In this document: positions 1 to 6,161 of the stretch, one piece after another
How the letters are laid out: each line of letters opens with the position of its first letter
Position numbering within the stretch: the first letter of the stretch is position 1
Source of the DNA: Burkholderiales bacterium
Lineage (GTDB): Bacteria; Pseudomonadota; Gammaproteobacteria; Burkholderiales; SG8-39
Assembly: GCA_005777205.1 (NCBI GenBank)
Contig: SXNB01000209.1
Coordinates: 1 to 7,056 of the forward strand
Length of the DNA stretch: 7,056 nt
Reading direction: 5' to 3'
Notes under the pieces: generated by a model
What the model was told of the DNA's origin: nothing
What the model saw: only the letters and a program-made list of their open reading frames with translations
Database searches by the model: none
Program-made: the position numbers and the translations under genes

Positions 1-509
1 CAGACCGGCTCGTAGGCCACCACCGCCGTCGCGAAGGCCGCCCTACCCGACTTCGCCAACACGGCGTCCAGCTGCCGCGCCACCGTCACCTCCGTGCGCC
101 CGGCTTCGCGCTCCTCGAGCGTCTCGCCGACGCACAACACAGGCGTCATGCCGGCCGCAAGCACCGCGGAGAACTTCGCCGCCACCTGCCTGTCGCCCTC
201 ACCGTAGAGCTGGCGCCGCTCGGAATGCCCGACCAGCACGTAGCGGCAGCCAAATTCCGCCAGCATCGCCGCCGAAACCTCTCCGGTGAAGGCGCCCTGG
301 GCGTGCTCGCTTGCGTTCTGCGCACCCAGCGCGACCTTCGTACCCTGCAGTAACCCGGCGGCCTGCGCGAGGTACGGATAAGGCACACACACTGCGCATC
401 CCGCGCCCTCCAGTCCCGAGGCGCCAGCCGCCACCGCTTCCAGCAGCGCCGGGTTGGCAGCCTTGCTGCCGTGCATTTTCCAGTTGCCAACAACGAGCCT
501 GTTGCGCAT
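1..509 (-). CDS. tpiA: Triosephosphate isomerase, N-terminal 169 residues (3' end outside window)
   Basis: This glycolytic and gluconeogenic enzyme interconverts dihydroxyacetone phosphate and glyceraldehyde 3-phosphate in the cytosol. The translation opens with MRNRLVVGNWKMHGS, the classic first strand of the TIM barrel, with substrate-binding Asn9 and Lys11. The electrophile His95 sits in VLVGHSERR at residues 91-99, and the catalytic base Glu167 in AYEPV at 165-169. The frame is open to the window edge. Family members are about 245-255 residues, so roughly 80 C-terminal residues, including the phosphate-binding loop 6 tip and loops 7 and 8, lie outside. The ATG at 509 is chosen because it gives the normal family N-terminus; the Shine-Dalgarno match ahead of it is weak (GGA about 13 bases upstream). 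The gene follows the duplicated protein by 41 bases on the same strand, so it could be read through from the TRAP operon or have its own promoter. Identification is near certain. Confidence 0.97.
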   Translation of the reverse strand, partial: MRNRLVVGNWKMHGSKAANPALLEAVAAGASGLEGAGCAVCVPYPYLAQAAGLLQGTKVALGAQNASEHAQGAFTGEVSAAMLAEFGCRYVLVGHSERRQLYGEGDRQVAAKFSAVLAAGMTPVLCVGETLEEREAGRTEVTVARQLDAVLAKSGRAAFATAVVAYEPV

Positions 510-547
510 CGGGGCTGATTCCACGCGGAAAATTGCCAAAGCCCTGA

Positions 548-553
548 ATTTTA
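548..553 (-). promoter_or_regulatory. Possible -10 box for tpiA
   Basis: On the minus strand the stop codon of the upstream gene is embedded in TAAAAT, a good match to a sigma-70 -10 hexamer, preceded by an A-rich run. It would put a transcript start near 541 and leave a leader of about 30 bases before the tpiA ATG. No convincing -35 hexamer is seen at 16-18 bases upstream (the nearest sequence there is GCCTGT or CCTGTT), so this is a weak call. The A+T content is conspicuous in otherwise GC-rich sequence, but part of it simply encodes the Lys-Lys-Gly-stop end of the preceding gene. Confidence 0.2.
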
Positions 554-1351
554 CCCTTTTTTGCGCCGCAACAGGCGTGCCGCGAAGCTCTGGACCGTGT
601 CTCCGGGCCGTGCTCCGCTGCGCGCCGCGGACTGATTGAGGTGAGAGAGGATTCCGCTGACCCACATGGAGCGCCCATCGCCTATGCGGGCGCTCATGCA
701 ATCCACGGTGGCGGCAGCGATGTCGCGCGCTTCCAGCACGGGTAGCCGGGTAATTCCGATGCGGTCAGCACCCAAGCCTGCATCATTGAACACCGCCGCC
801 ATCGCTTCCACAGCCAGCGCGGATTCGCGCCGACCGCCGTGCAGCGCGCCATGGGAGCCGATGAGCAGGATGCGGCCGGCGTCCTCTGGCAACGCCATGC
901 CGACCGAATCCAGCGCCCAGACCTCGGGCGGGCCGGCTTCAAGGCGGTAGCGGCCTTCCGCATACGGCGGCGGCGCGGCGCGACGAGGGGCGGCCAAGCG
1001 CAGGCGGGCGGCTGCCTCCCTGCAAAATTGCCCGGTGAACACGCCCACCAGGGTCGCCTGCAGGTTGGCGTGGCTCACCACGCCCCGCCGCAGCATGTCG
1101 ACGCCATCGCCAATGCGAGCGCTGCGGCAGTCCACCGCGGCAGCCGCCATGCCGATGTCGTCCAGCCACGAGAGGCCGGCGATGCCGGCGCGGTCCCGGC
1201 CAAGCCCGGCGTCATTGAGGATCAAGGCGTGGGCGCCGGCGCTGGCGCCTAGCCAGGCCGCGATGATCCCGCCATGCGAGCCAGCGACCAGCACCTTGCC
1301 GGAAACGTCACCCAGGTCGGTGACGCTTTCGGCCGCGACGATCTCAATCAC
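551..1351 (-). CDS. Uncharacterised 266-residue protein made of two tandem homologous domains, TRAP-operon associated
   Basis: I do not recognise a named family. The protein is an internal duplication: residues 8-117 and 148-260 share GSHG (24-27; 165-168), NDAGLG (46-51; 189-194), VDC (73-75; 216-218), SARIGDG (77-83; 220-226) and SHxN (93-96; 236-239). From NDAGLG to the end of each copy there are 37 identities in 72 ungapped positions by hand count. A Pro/Ala/Arg-rich linker (about 120-140) joins the halves. Each half alternates hydrophobic strands (KVLVAGSHGG, HALILNDAG, AAAAVDC) with helical stretches, suggesting a soluble alpha/beta fold. There is no signal peptide or membrane segment. 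The invariant Ser, His, Asn, Asp and Arg residues look catalytic or ligand binding. The GTG at 1351 is chosen because it overlaps the dctM stop as GTGA, implying translational coupling; the open frame extends upstream to 1450 but only inside dctM. The position as last gene after dctPQM suggests it handles the transported substrate (inference). Confidence 0.9.
   Translation of the reverse strand: MIEIVAAESVTDLGDVSGKVLVAGSHGGIIAAWLGASAGAHALILNDAGLGRDRAGIAGLSWLDDIGMAAAAVDCRSARIGDGVDMLRRGVVSHANLQATLVGVFTGQFCREAAARLRLAAPRRAAPPPYAEGRYRLEAGPPEVWALDSVGMALPEDAGRILLIGSHGALHGGRRESALAVEAMAAVFNDAGLGADRIGITRLPVLEARDIAAATVDCMSARIGDGRSMWVSGILSHLNQSAARSGARPGDTVQSFAARLLRRKKG
572..910 (-). repeat. Domain repeat 2 of the duplicated protein
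   Basis: This stretch encodes residues 148-260 and aligns with the first half at 1001-1330. It retains GSHG at 165-168, FNDAGLG at 188-194, ATVDC at 214-218, SARIGDG at 220-226 and SHLN at 236-239. Relative to copy 1 it has two or three extra residues between the GSHG and NDAG motifs (spacing offset 141 versus 143). Neither copy has lost the motif residues, so there is no obvious catalytic/pseudo-catalytic split. Confidence 0.85.
1001..1330 (-). repeat. Domain repeat 1 of the duplicated protein
   Basis: This stretch encodes residues 8-117 of the unnamed 266-residue protein and is homologous to the stretch at 572-910. From the NDAG motif onward the two copies are exactly 143 codons (429 bases) apart with no gap. 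The best-preserved DNA segment is 1107-1151, which matches 678-722 at 34 of 45 bases by hand count. This copy keeps all shared motifs. Its divergence from copy 2 shows the duplication is old, not a recent tandem event. Confidence 0.85.
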
Positions 1352-2616
1352 AGGTAGCCCAGGATCCTCGGCAGGAACAGCACGATCTCGGGCACGAAGG
1401 TCAGTACCAGCAGCAGCGCGGTCATCGCCGCCACCAGCCAAGCGCACCACTTAATGGTGGACTCCATCGGGATCCCGGCGAGTCGGCAGGTCACCATGAG
1501 ATTCACCGCCGTGGGCGGGGTGAACTGGCCGATGGCGACGTTGATCGTCATCACGATCCCGAGCCACACCAGGTTCCAGCCGTAGGCTTGCGCTACCGGC
1601 AGCAGGAACGGCAGGAACACGAAATAGGTCGCGGTCGCGTCCAGCGCGGTGCCGGCCAGCAGCAGCATGAACGTGATCGCAAGCAGCACCGTCACCTCGC
1701 TGGTGCCCGAACTGGTTAGCCATTTCGCGAACTCGTTGAACACGCCGATGGTGTCCACCGCCCAGCCGAAGAGCGACGCCAGCCCGACCATGAATAGGAT
1801 CACCGCCGAGATCTCCGCCGCCTCGGCAAGCAGGTCCCAGACCTGCTTCCAGGTCATGGAGCGGTACACCACCAGCCCGATGACCAGGCCGTAGGCCACC
1901 GCGACCACCGCCGCCTCGGTGGGCGTGAAGGCGCCGCTGCGCATGCCGCCCAGGATGATCACCGGCGCAAGCAGCCCCCAGCCGGCGTCCCTCAGGCTGG
2001 GCCAGAACGCGGGCGCCGGCTCCGGGTCGTTCGCGCCCCAGCCATTCACGCGCGACAGCACCAGCGCGGCGAGGATCAGCGCGACGCCGCACAGCAACCC
2101 CGCGACCAGGCCGCCGGCGAACAGCGCCTGCACGCTTGCCTGAGGCACCAGCACAGAATAGATGATCAGAGCGATGGAAGGCGGGATAACGATCGCAGTC
2201 GAACCGCCGGCGGCGATAAGGCTGGCGCTGAACTCGCGCGGGTAGCCCACGCGCGTCATGGCCGGGATCAGGATCGCCCCCACCGCGGCGGCGTCGGCCG
2301 GACCGGAGCCCGAGATGCCGCCCAGAATCATGCAGACGAGGACCGCAGCGACCGCCAGCCCGCCGGCGCTCTTACCGACGAGGCTCTCGGCCAGGCGCAC
2401 CAGCCGCACGGCCACTCCGGATCGTTCAAAGATCATCCCCGCGAGGATGAACACCGGCAGCGCAATCAGCGGGTACTTGGCGATGCCGCTGTAGACCGTG
2501 TTGGGCACCGACATGATGCCCATCTTGGCGGCCAGGATCACCACCACGCCCGACAGGCCGAGCGTGACTGCGAGCGGCACCGCCGCGCACATCAGCACCA
2601 CGAAGACGCCGAACAT
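1348..2616 (-). CDS. dctM: TRAP transporter large permease, DctM family
   Basis: This is the ion-coupled translocating subunit of a TRAP transporter, in the cytoplasmic membrane together with DctQ. The 422-residue protein is nearly all hydrophobic helices, with the family landmarks in order: LPVFILAGMIFERSG (53-67), GGISGSGPADAAAVGA (99-114), ASLIAAGGSTAIVIPPSIAL (131-150), SGAFTPTEAA (227-236), and the C-terminal GQFTPPTAVNLM (363-374). The length fits the usual 420-430 residues. The ATG at 2616 begins just before the first membrane helix; a GTG at 2628 in the same frame would add four residues and is an equal alternative, since neither has a strong ribosome site. The frame stays open upstream to 2802, but that part overlaps dctQ and encodes Cys/Trp-rich nonsense. 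It starts 22 bases after the dctQ stop and ends in a GTGA overlap with the next gene, so it is the fifth member of a tight operon. Confidence 0.96.
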   Translation of the reverse strand: MFGVFVVLMCAAVPLAVTLGLSGVVVILAAKMGIMSVPNTVYSGIAKYPLIALPVFILAGMIFERSGVAVRLVRLAESLVGKSAGGLAVAAVLVCMILGGISGSGPADAAAVGAILIPAMTRVGYPREFSASLIAAGGSTAIVIPPSIALIIYSVLVPQASVQALFAGGLVAGLLCGVALILAALVLSRVNGWGANDPEPAPAFWPSLRDAGWGLLAPVIILGGMRSGAFTPTEAAVVAVAYGLVIGLVVYRSMTWKQVWDLLAEAAEISAVILFMVGLASLFGWAVDTIGVFNEFAKWLTSSGTSEVTVLLAITFMLLLAGTALDATATYFVFLPFLLPVAQAYGWNLVWLGIVMTINVAIGQFTPPTAVNLMVTCRLAGIPMESTIKWCAWLVAAMTALLLVLTFVPEIVLFLPRILGYL

Positions 2617-2638
2617 CAGCCAGCTCACGCGGCGCGGC

Positions 2639-3142
2639 TCATGCGGACTTCTTCCCCAGCAGGTGCACGAATCCCTGCACGATCCGCCCCAGCACCAGCA
2701 GCGACAGCAACGGCAGCCAGACGGTGTAGATCCACTGCTGCCAGCCCAGCCCCGGCGAGGTGACCTCCAGTTGGTAGTCATCCCAGGCCATGTAGCTGCC
2801 ATACCAGGCGATCAGGCCGACCATCAGCGCGCTCATCGCCAGACCGAACAGCAGGAAACGCCGGCGCCAAGTCCAGCCCATCTTGTCGGTGAAGTAGGTG
2901 ACGGCCATCTGGTTGCCGTCGAGGAAAGCCTTCGCGGAGCCGGCAAAAGTCAGGAACACCAGCAGGAACACCGACATCTCCTCAGTGAAGGCAAAGGAGA
3001 TGTTGGTGATATAGCGCACCAGCACGTTGGCAAGGGTGATGAGGCAGATCGCTGCCATCGCCGCCGCGCCGAGGAAGCGCTCGACGCGGAACTTCGCACC
3101 CGGGGGTAGCGTCGGCGAAGCCCCCCCGTTCAACTCAGACAA
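2639..3142 (-). CDS. dctQ: TRAP transporter small permease, DctQ family
   Basis: This small membrane subunit pairs with DctM and helps dock the binding protein. The 167 residues hold four predicted membrane segments at about 23-43, 57-74, 97-117 and 134-156. The DctQ signature runs through NVLVRYITNISFAFTEEMSV (39-58), followed by FAGSAKAF (66-73) and the HMA-like region seen here as GNQMAVTYF (76-84). Length is normal for the family. The start is uncertain: no ATG exists upstream of the first helix, and the frame begins with TTG at 3142, five bases after the dctP stop. A second TTG at 3133 is possible, and the first ATG (residue 29) falls inside helix 1. A run of seven G (minus strand; 3121-3127) lies in codons 5-8, so a length error there could also be hiding the real start. 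The assignment itself is secure. Confidence 0.93.
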   Translation of the reverse strand: MSELNGGASPTLPPGAKFRVERFLGAAAMAAICLITLANVLVRYITNISFAFTEEMSVFLLVFLTFAGSAKAFLDGNQMAVTYFTDKMGWTWRRRFLLFGLAMSALMVGLIAWYGSYMAWDDYQLEVTSPGLGWQQWIYTVWLPLLSLLVLGRIVQGFVHLLGKKSA

Positions 3143-3147
3143 TCAGG

Positions 3148-4179
3148 CTACTTCTTGCGGCCAGCGACCGCAGTCTCGGCCTTCTTCACCAGATCCGGGC
3201 CGATCTGCTTGGCCCACTTCTCGTACACCGGCCGCGTCACCTTCTGGAACTCGGCGCGCTCGGCCGCCGAAGGCTTCACGATCTTGACCCCGAAGCCCTC
3301 GATGGTCTTGTGCATCGCCGGGTTATCACCGGTGAGCCCGTCGCGCGCGAGATCGATGCAGTACCTGCCCGCCTCGACGGCGGCCTCACGCACGATCTTC
3401 TGGTCTTCCTTGGACCAGCTCTCCCACACTTCCTTGTTGGCGACGAAGATGAGCGGGTCGGCGACGTAGCCCCACAGCGTCACGTTCTTCTGCCCCACCG
3501 TGTGCAGCTTGGCGGCGGTGAACACGGTGAGCGGGTTCTCCTGGCCGTCCACCGCGCCCGAGGCGAAGGCCGGCTGGGCGTCTGCCCAGCTCATCTGCGT
3601 CGGATTGGCGCCCAGCGCGGAGAAGGTGTCGAGGAACAGCGGCGAGCCGACGACGCGGAACTTGAGGCCCTTGAAGTCCGCGGGCTTTCTCAGTTCGCGC
3701 TTGGAATTGGTCACTTCTCGGAAGCCGTTCTCGCCCCAAGCGAGCGGCACCACGCCGGCCTTGCCGAGGATGCCGAACATCTCCTTGCCGACCTCGCCCT
3801 TGGTGAGCGCGTCTATAGCGGCGTAGTCCGGCATCAGGAACGGTAGCGAGAACAGGTTCAGCTGCTTGATCTGCGGCGACCAGTTGATGGTCGAGCCGAT
3901 GGCAAGGTCTATCACGCCCTGGCGGATCGCGGTGAACTCGCGCGTCTGGTCTCCCGCGACCAGCGACACGCCGGGATACATTTTAATGTTGATGCGGCCG
4001 TTGGTTTTTTCCTTGACCGTCGCCGCCCAGCGCTCCCCCGCCTTGCCCCAGGGGAAAGCCGTGCCAACCACGGTGGACAGTCGGTACTCGGCCTGGTATT
4101 TCGACTGCGACATTGCCGGCGCTGCCGCGAGCGCCAGTCCGGCTGCGGCAAGCGCCGCGACGATGGTCCTGCGTTTCAT
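3148..4179 (-). CDS. dctP: TRAP transporter periplasmic substrate-binding protein, DctP family
   Basis: This is the extracytoplasmic solute receptor that captures the substrate and delivers it to DctQM. The 343-residue precursor has a Sec signal peptide: MKRR, a hydrophobic core at 6-21, and likely cleavage after AMS at 22-24. The mature part follows the DctP pattern, including NGFREVTNSKREL at 151-163, GLKFRVVGSPLF at 171-182 and the signature ASGAVDGQENPL at 206-217. By alignment with the sialic-acid receptor SiaP, Arg154 and Arg175 correspond to its two ligand arginines and Asn214 to its ligand asparagine. Arg175 should therefore form the salt bridge to a substrate carboxylate (established for the family; the alignment here is by eye). 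The substrate itself cannot be read from the sequence; the neighbouring E1 genes make a 2-oxo or hydroxy acid plausible. The start at 4179 is backed by a strong Shine-Dalgarno sequence. It begins 10 bases after the E1 beta stop. Confidence 0.97.
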   Translation of the reverse strand: MKRRTIVAALAAAGLALAAAPAMSQSKYQAEYRLSTVVGTAFPWGKAGERWAATVKEKTNGRINIKMYPGVSLVAGDQTREFTAIRQGVIDLAIGSTINWSPQIKQLNLFSLPFLMPDYAAIDALTKGEVGKEMFGILGKAGVVPLAWGENGFREVTNSKRELRKPADFKGLKFRVVGSPLFLDTFSALGANPTQMSWADAQPAFASGAVDGQENPLTVFTAAKLHTVGQKNVTLWGYVADPLIFVANKEVWESWSKEDQKIVREAAVEAGRYCIDLARDGLTGDNPAMHKTIEGFGVKIVKPSAAERAEFQKVTRPVYEKWAKQIGPDLVKKAETAVAGRKK

Positions 4180-4184
4180 GTGCT

Positions 4185-4191
4185 TCTCCTC
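4185..4191 (-). promoter_or_regulatory. Strong ribosome binding site of dctP
   Basis: The minus strand reads GAGGAGA, with AGGAG ending six bases before the dctP ATG. It overlaps the stop codon of the E1 beta gene. It is the best ribosome site seen in the window and fits the need for more binding protein than enzyme or permease from one polycistronic message. Confidence 0.75.
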
Positions 4192-5140
4192 ATTGGAATG
4201 CAGTGATTGCTTCGAAAATCCCAGCGGCGCTCAGCCGCGCCTCTTCTTCGAGCGGGCGCGAGTAGCCGACCGGAATACGGGGGCCGCCGAGCCGTTTTAC
4301 CCGAACACCGAGCGTCTCGGCAACCTCGGCGGCGATTTCGGCCCCGAAACCGGCGCTGCGGACCGCCTCGTGGACTACCAGCAGGCGGCCGGTGCGGCGC
4401 GACGAATCCAGCACCGCGTCGCGGTCCCAGGGCCAGATGGTGCGCAAGTCCAGCACCTCCACCGAGCGCCCGATGGACTCGGCCTTCTGCGCCGCCTCCA
4501 GCGCCGCGCCGACGGTCCTGGACCAAGTCACCAGGGTGAGGTCCTTGCCGGAGCGCAAAAGCTTTGCTTTGCCCAGTTCCACCTTCTCCGACCCGACCTC
4601 GCCTTCCACTCCCCACAATTCCTTGTGCTCGAGGTAGATGACCGGGTCGCCGCAGGCGATCGAGGCCGCGAGCAGCCCATGGTTGTCCTGCGGCGTGCCC
4701 GGCGCCACCACCACCAGTCCCGGAATATGCGCAAACCAGGCCTCCAGGCTCTGCGAATGCTGGGCTGCGGAGCCCGACCAGATGCCCCCGGGCATGCGCG
4801 CCACCAGCCCGACTCGCCCCTGGCCGCCGAACATGTAGCGCGCCTTGGCCGCCTGGTTGACGATCTCGTCCATGGCGCAAAGCGCGAAGTCCACCACGCG
4901 CATTTCCACCACCGGCTTCAGGCCTGCGAGCGCCATGCCCACTGCTGCGCCCATGATGGTGGACTCCGAAATAGGCGTGTCGATGACCCGCTGGGGTCCG
5001 AATTTCTGCAGCAGCCCACGGTACTGGCCGAAGATGCCGCCACGTCCGACGTCTTCACCCATGGCGATCACACGCGGGTCGGCTGTCATCGCCTGCTCGA
5101 GACCGCTGCAGGCCGCCTGCGCGTAGTTCAAGCGAGCCAT
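4190..5140 (-). CDS. Thiamine-diphosphate 2-oxoacid/acetoin dehydrogenase E1 component, beta subunit
   Basis: This is the beta chain of a heterotetrameric E1, which with the alpha chain decarboxylates a 2-oxo acid (or cleaves acetoin) on thiamine diphosphate. In 316 residues it shows the transketolase-type pyrimidine-binding domain: GEDVGRGGIFGQYRGL (28-43), then TPISES (55-60), whose Glu59 matches the Glu that activates the cofactor. Next come MDEIVNQAAKARYMFGGQ (90-107) and AQHSQSLEAW (126-135) with the conserved active-site His128. The C-terminal transketolase domain follows, with VLDLRTIWPWD (229-239), VVHEAVRSAGFGAEIA (255-270) and the tail PVGYSRPLEE (290-299). Family length is about 325-340, so it is slightly short but complete. 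The ATG at 5140 has GGGAG seven bases upstream and lies inside the end of the alpha gene (13-base overlap). The frame extends to 5194 but that adds only alpha-gene sequence. AcoB is the closest named relative I can suggest, PdhB the alternative; the substrate is undetermined. Confidence 0.95.
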   Translation of the reverse strand: MARLNYAQAACSGLEQAMTADPRVIAMGEDVGRGGIFGQYRGLLQKFGPQRVIDTPISESTIMGAAVGMALAGLKPVVEMRVVDFALCAMDEIVNQAAKARYMFGGQGRVGLVARMPGGIWSGSAAQHSQSLEAWFAHIPGLVVVAPGTPQDNHGLLAASIACGDPVIYLEHKELWGVEGEVGSEKVELGKAKLLRSGKDLTLVTWSRTVGAALEAAQKAESIGRSVEVLDLRTIWPWDRDAVLDSSRRTGRLLVVHEAVRSAGFGAEIAAEVAETLGVRVKRLGGPRIPVGYSRPLEEEARLSAAGIFEAITAFQ

Positions 5141-6141
5141 CGGCCAGCTCCCGTGTCCTGAATGTCCGTATAAGCCGAATCCGACTTGGGCCACGGCGCG
5201 GCGGTGGCAACTTCTACCACGCGCTTCACCTCGGCATGCGCCTCGTCCCGAATGCGTTTTGCCTCTATGGCGCCGATTTTCGCTTCCGCGAACGGCATCG
5301 GATCGTTCTCCAGCGCCCGCGCCACTTCCTGGCCGTCCCGGTAGGTCGCCGGATCCACGGACACATGCCCCTTGAAGCGATAGGTCACGGCATGCAAGAA
5401 CTTCGGCCCCCCGCCCGCGCGGATGGTCGCGAGGAGCGAGCCGGCGGCTGCATCCACCGCGAACACGTCGTTGCCGTCTACGGCGAGGCCGTCCACGCCG
5501 ACCGACTGCGCCCTCGCCAGCGCGCCAGGGCCCGCGGTCATGGCGCTGGTGGCGGTGGTCGCCGACCAGCGGTTGTCCTCACAAACGAACAGAAGCGGCA
5601 GCTTGTGGATGGCGGCCCAGTTCAGGCCTTCGAGGAACGGGCCACGATTAATGGCCCCGTCGCCGAAAAAGCAGGCGACGATTTCCTTGCCACTGCGGAT
5701 GCGAACTGCGTGCGCCGCGCCGACCGCGATCGGGATGCCGGCGGCGACCACGCCGTTGGCGCCCAGCATGCCGACCGAGAAGTCTGCGATGTGCATGGAG
5801 CCGCCCTTGCCGCCGTTGAAGCCGGTGGCGCGCCCGAACAACTCGCACATCATTTTCTCCATCGAGGCGCCCTTGGCCAGGGTGTGGCCGTGGCCGCGGT
5901 GCGTGGAGGTGATCATGTCGGTGCGGAAAAGGTTGGCGCAGACGCCGGCGGGAACCGCTTCCTGTCCGGTGGAGAGGTGCAGCGGGCCGCGCACCATCAC
6001 GTCCTGGCTCAATGCCGCGCCGAATGCGGACACGCCGCCCTTCGAGGCTTCCTCCGCGGCGTCTTCGAACGCGCGGATGCGAGCCATGCTGCGGTAGAGC
6101 GCGAGGCCGCGCTCAGTCGGATTTTGGGAGGCGCCTTTCAA
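5128..6141 (-). CDS. Thiamine-diphosphate 2-oxoacid/acetoin dehydrogenase E1 component, alpha subunit
   Basis: This is the alpha chain of the E1 heterotetramer; it binds the diphosphate and Mg of thiamine diphosphate. The 337 residues show LYRSMARIRAFED (15-27), HLSTGQEAVPAG (55-66), STHRGHGHTLAKG (79-91), MCELFGRATGFNGGKGGSMH (98-117), and the cofactor motif from GDG at 160-162 to EDN at 188-190. The loop YRFKGHVSVDPATYRDGQE follows at 254-272. The THRGHGH and GKGGSMH signatures resemble AcoA more than classical PdhA. Oddities: FLEG at 169-172, where FHEA/FHES is usual; EDN instead of ENN; and an extra segment of about ten residues (around 36-50) before HLSTGQEA. The only start ahead of the conserved N-terminus is TTG at 6141, just after an in-frame stop; ATG at 6087 (residue 19) would remove the first helix. 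Neither has a ribosome site, so the start is tentative. The lipoyl E2 and E3 partners are not in the window. Confidence 0.95.
   Translation of the reverse strand: MKGASQNPTERGLALYRSMARIRAFEDAAEEASKGGVSAFGAALSQDVMVRGPLHLSTGQEAVPAGVCANLFRTDMITSTHRGHGHTLAKGASMEKMMCELFGRATGFNGGKGGSMHIADFSVGMLGANGVVAAGIPIAVGAAHAVRIRSGKEIVACFFGDGAINRGPFLEGLNWAAIHKLPLLFVCEDNRWSATTATSAMTAGPGALARAQSVGVDGLAVDGNDVFAVDAAAGSLLATIRAGGGPKFLHAVTYRFKGHVSVDPATYRDGQEVARALENDPMPFAEAKIGAIEAKRIRDEAHAEVKRVVEVATAAPWPKSDSAYTDIQDTGAGRWLA
5148..5152 (-). promoter_or_regulatory. Ribosome binding site deciding the E1 beta start
   Basis: The minus strand reads GGGAG seven bases before the ATG at 5140, within the coding sequence of the alpha subunit. 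It supports starting the beta subunit at MARLNYAQ and not at the upstream in-frame start at 5194. Confidence 0.6.
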
Positions 6142-6161
6142 GGAGACGCCAGTCTAGCAAA

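Noticed and set aside
1352..1450. Upstream extension of the duplicated-protein frame into dctM
   Set aside because: The overlap would be about 100 bases; the GTGA junction at 1348-1351 gives a normal coupled start, and repeat 2 has no counterpart of the extension.
2617..2802. Upstream extension of the dctM frame
   Set aside because: It lies entirely within dctQ or the gap and encodes Cys/Trp/Arg-rich sequence unlike any DctM N-terminus.
3866..5161. Long plus-strand open frame (431 codons) opposite dctP and E1 beta
   Set aside because: It spans the junction of two well-identified minus-strand genes and has no domain or ribosome-site support.
6130..6150. Imperfect dyad around the E1 alpha TTG (GGCG-CCTT-TC-AAGG-AGA-CGCC)
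   Set aside because: The inner arms are only four bases with a two-base centre, and the outer arms need a three-base bulge; too weak to call an operator or terminator.
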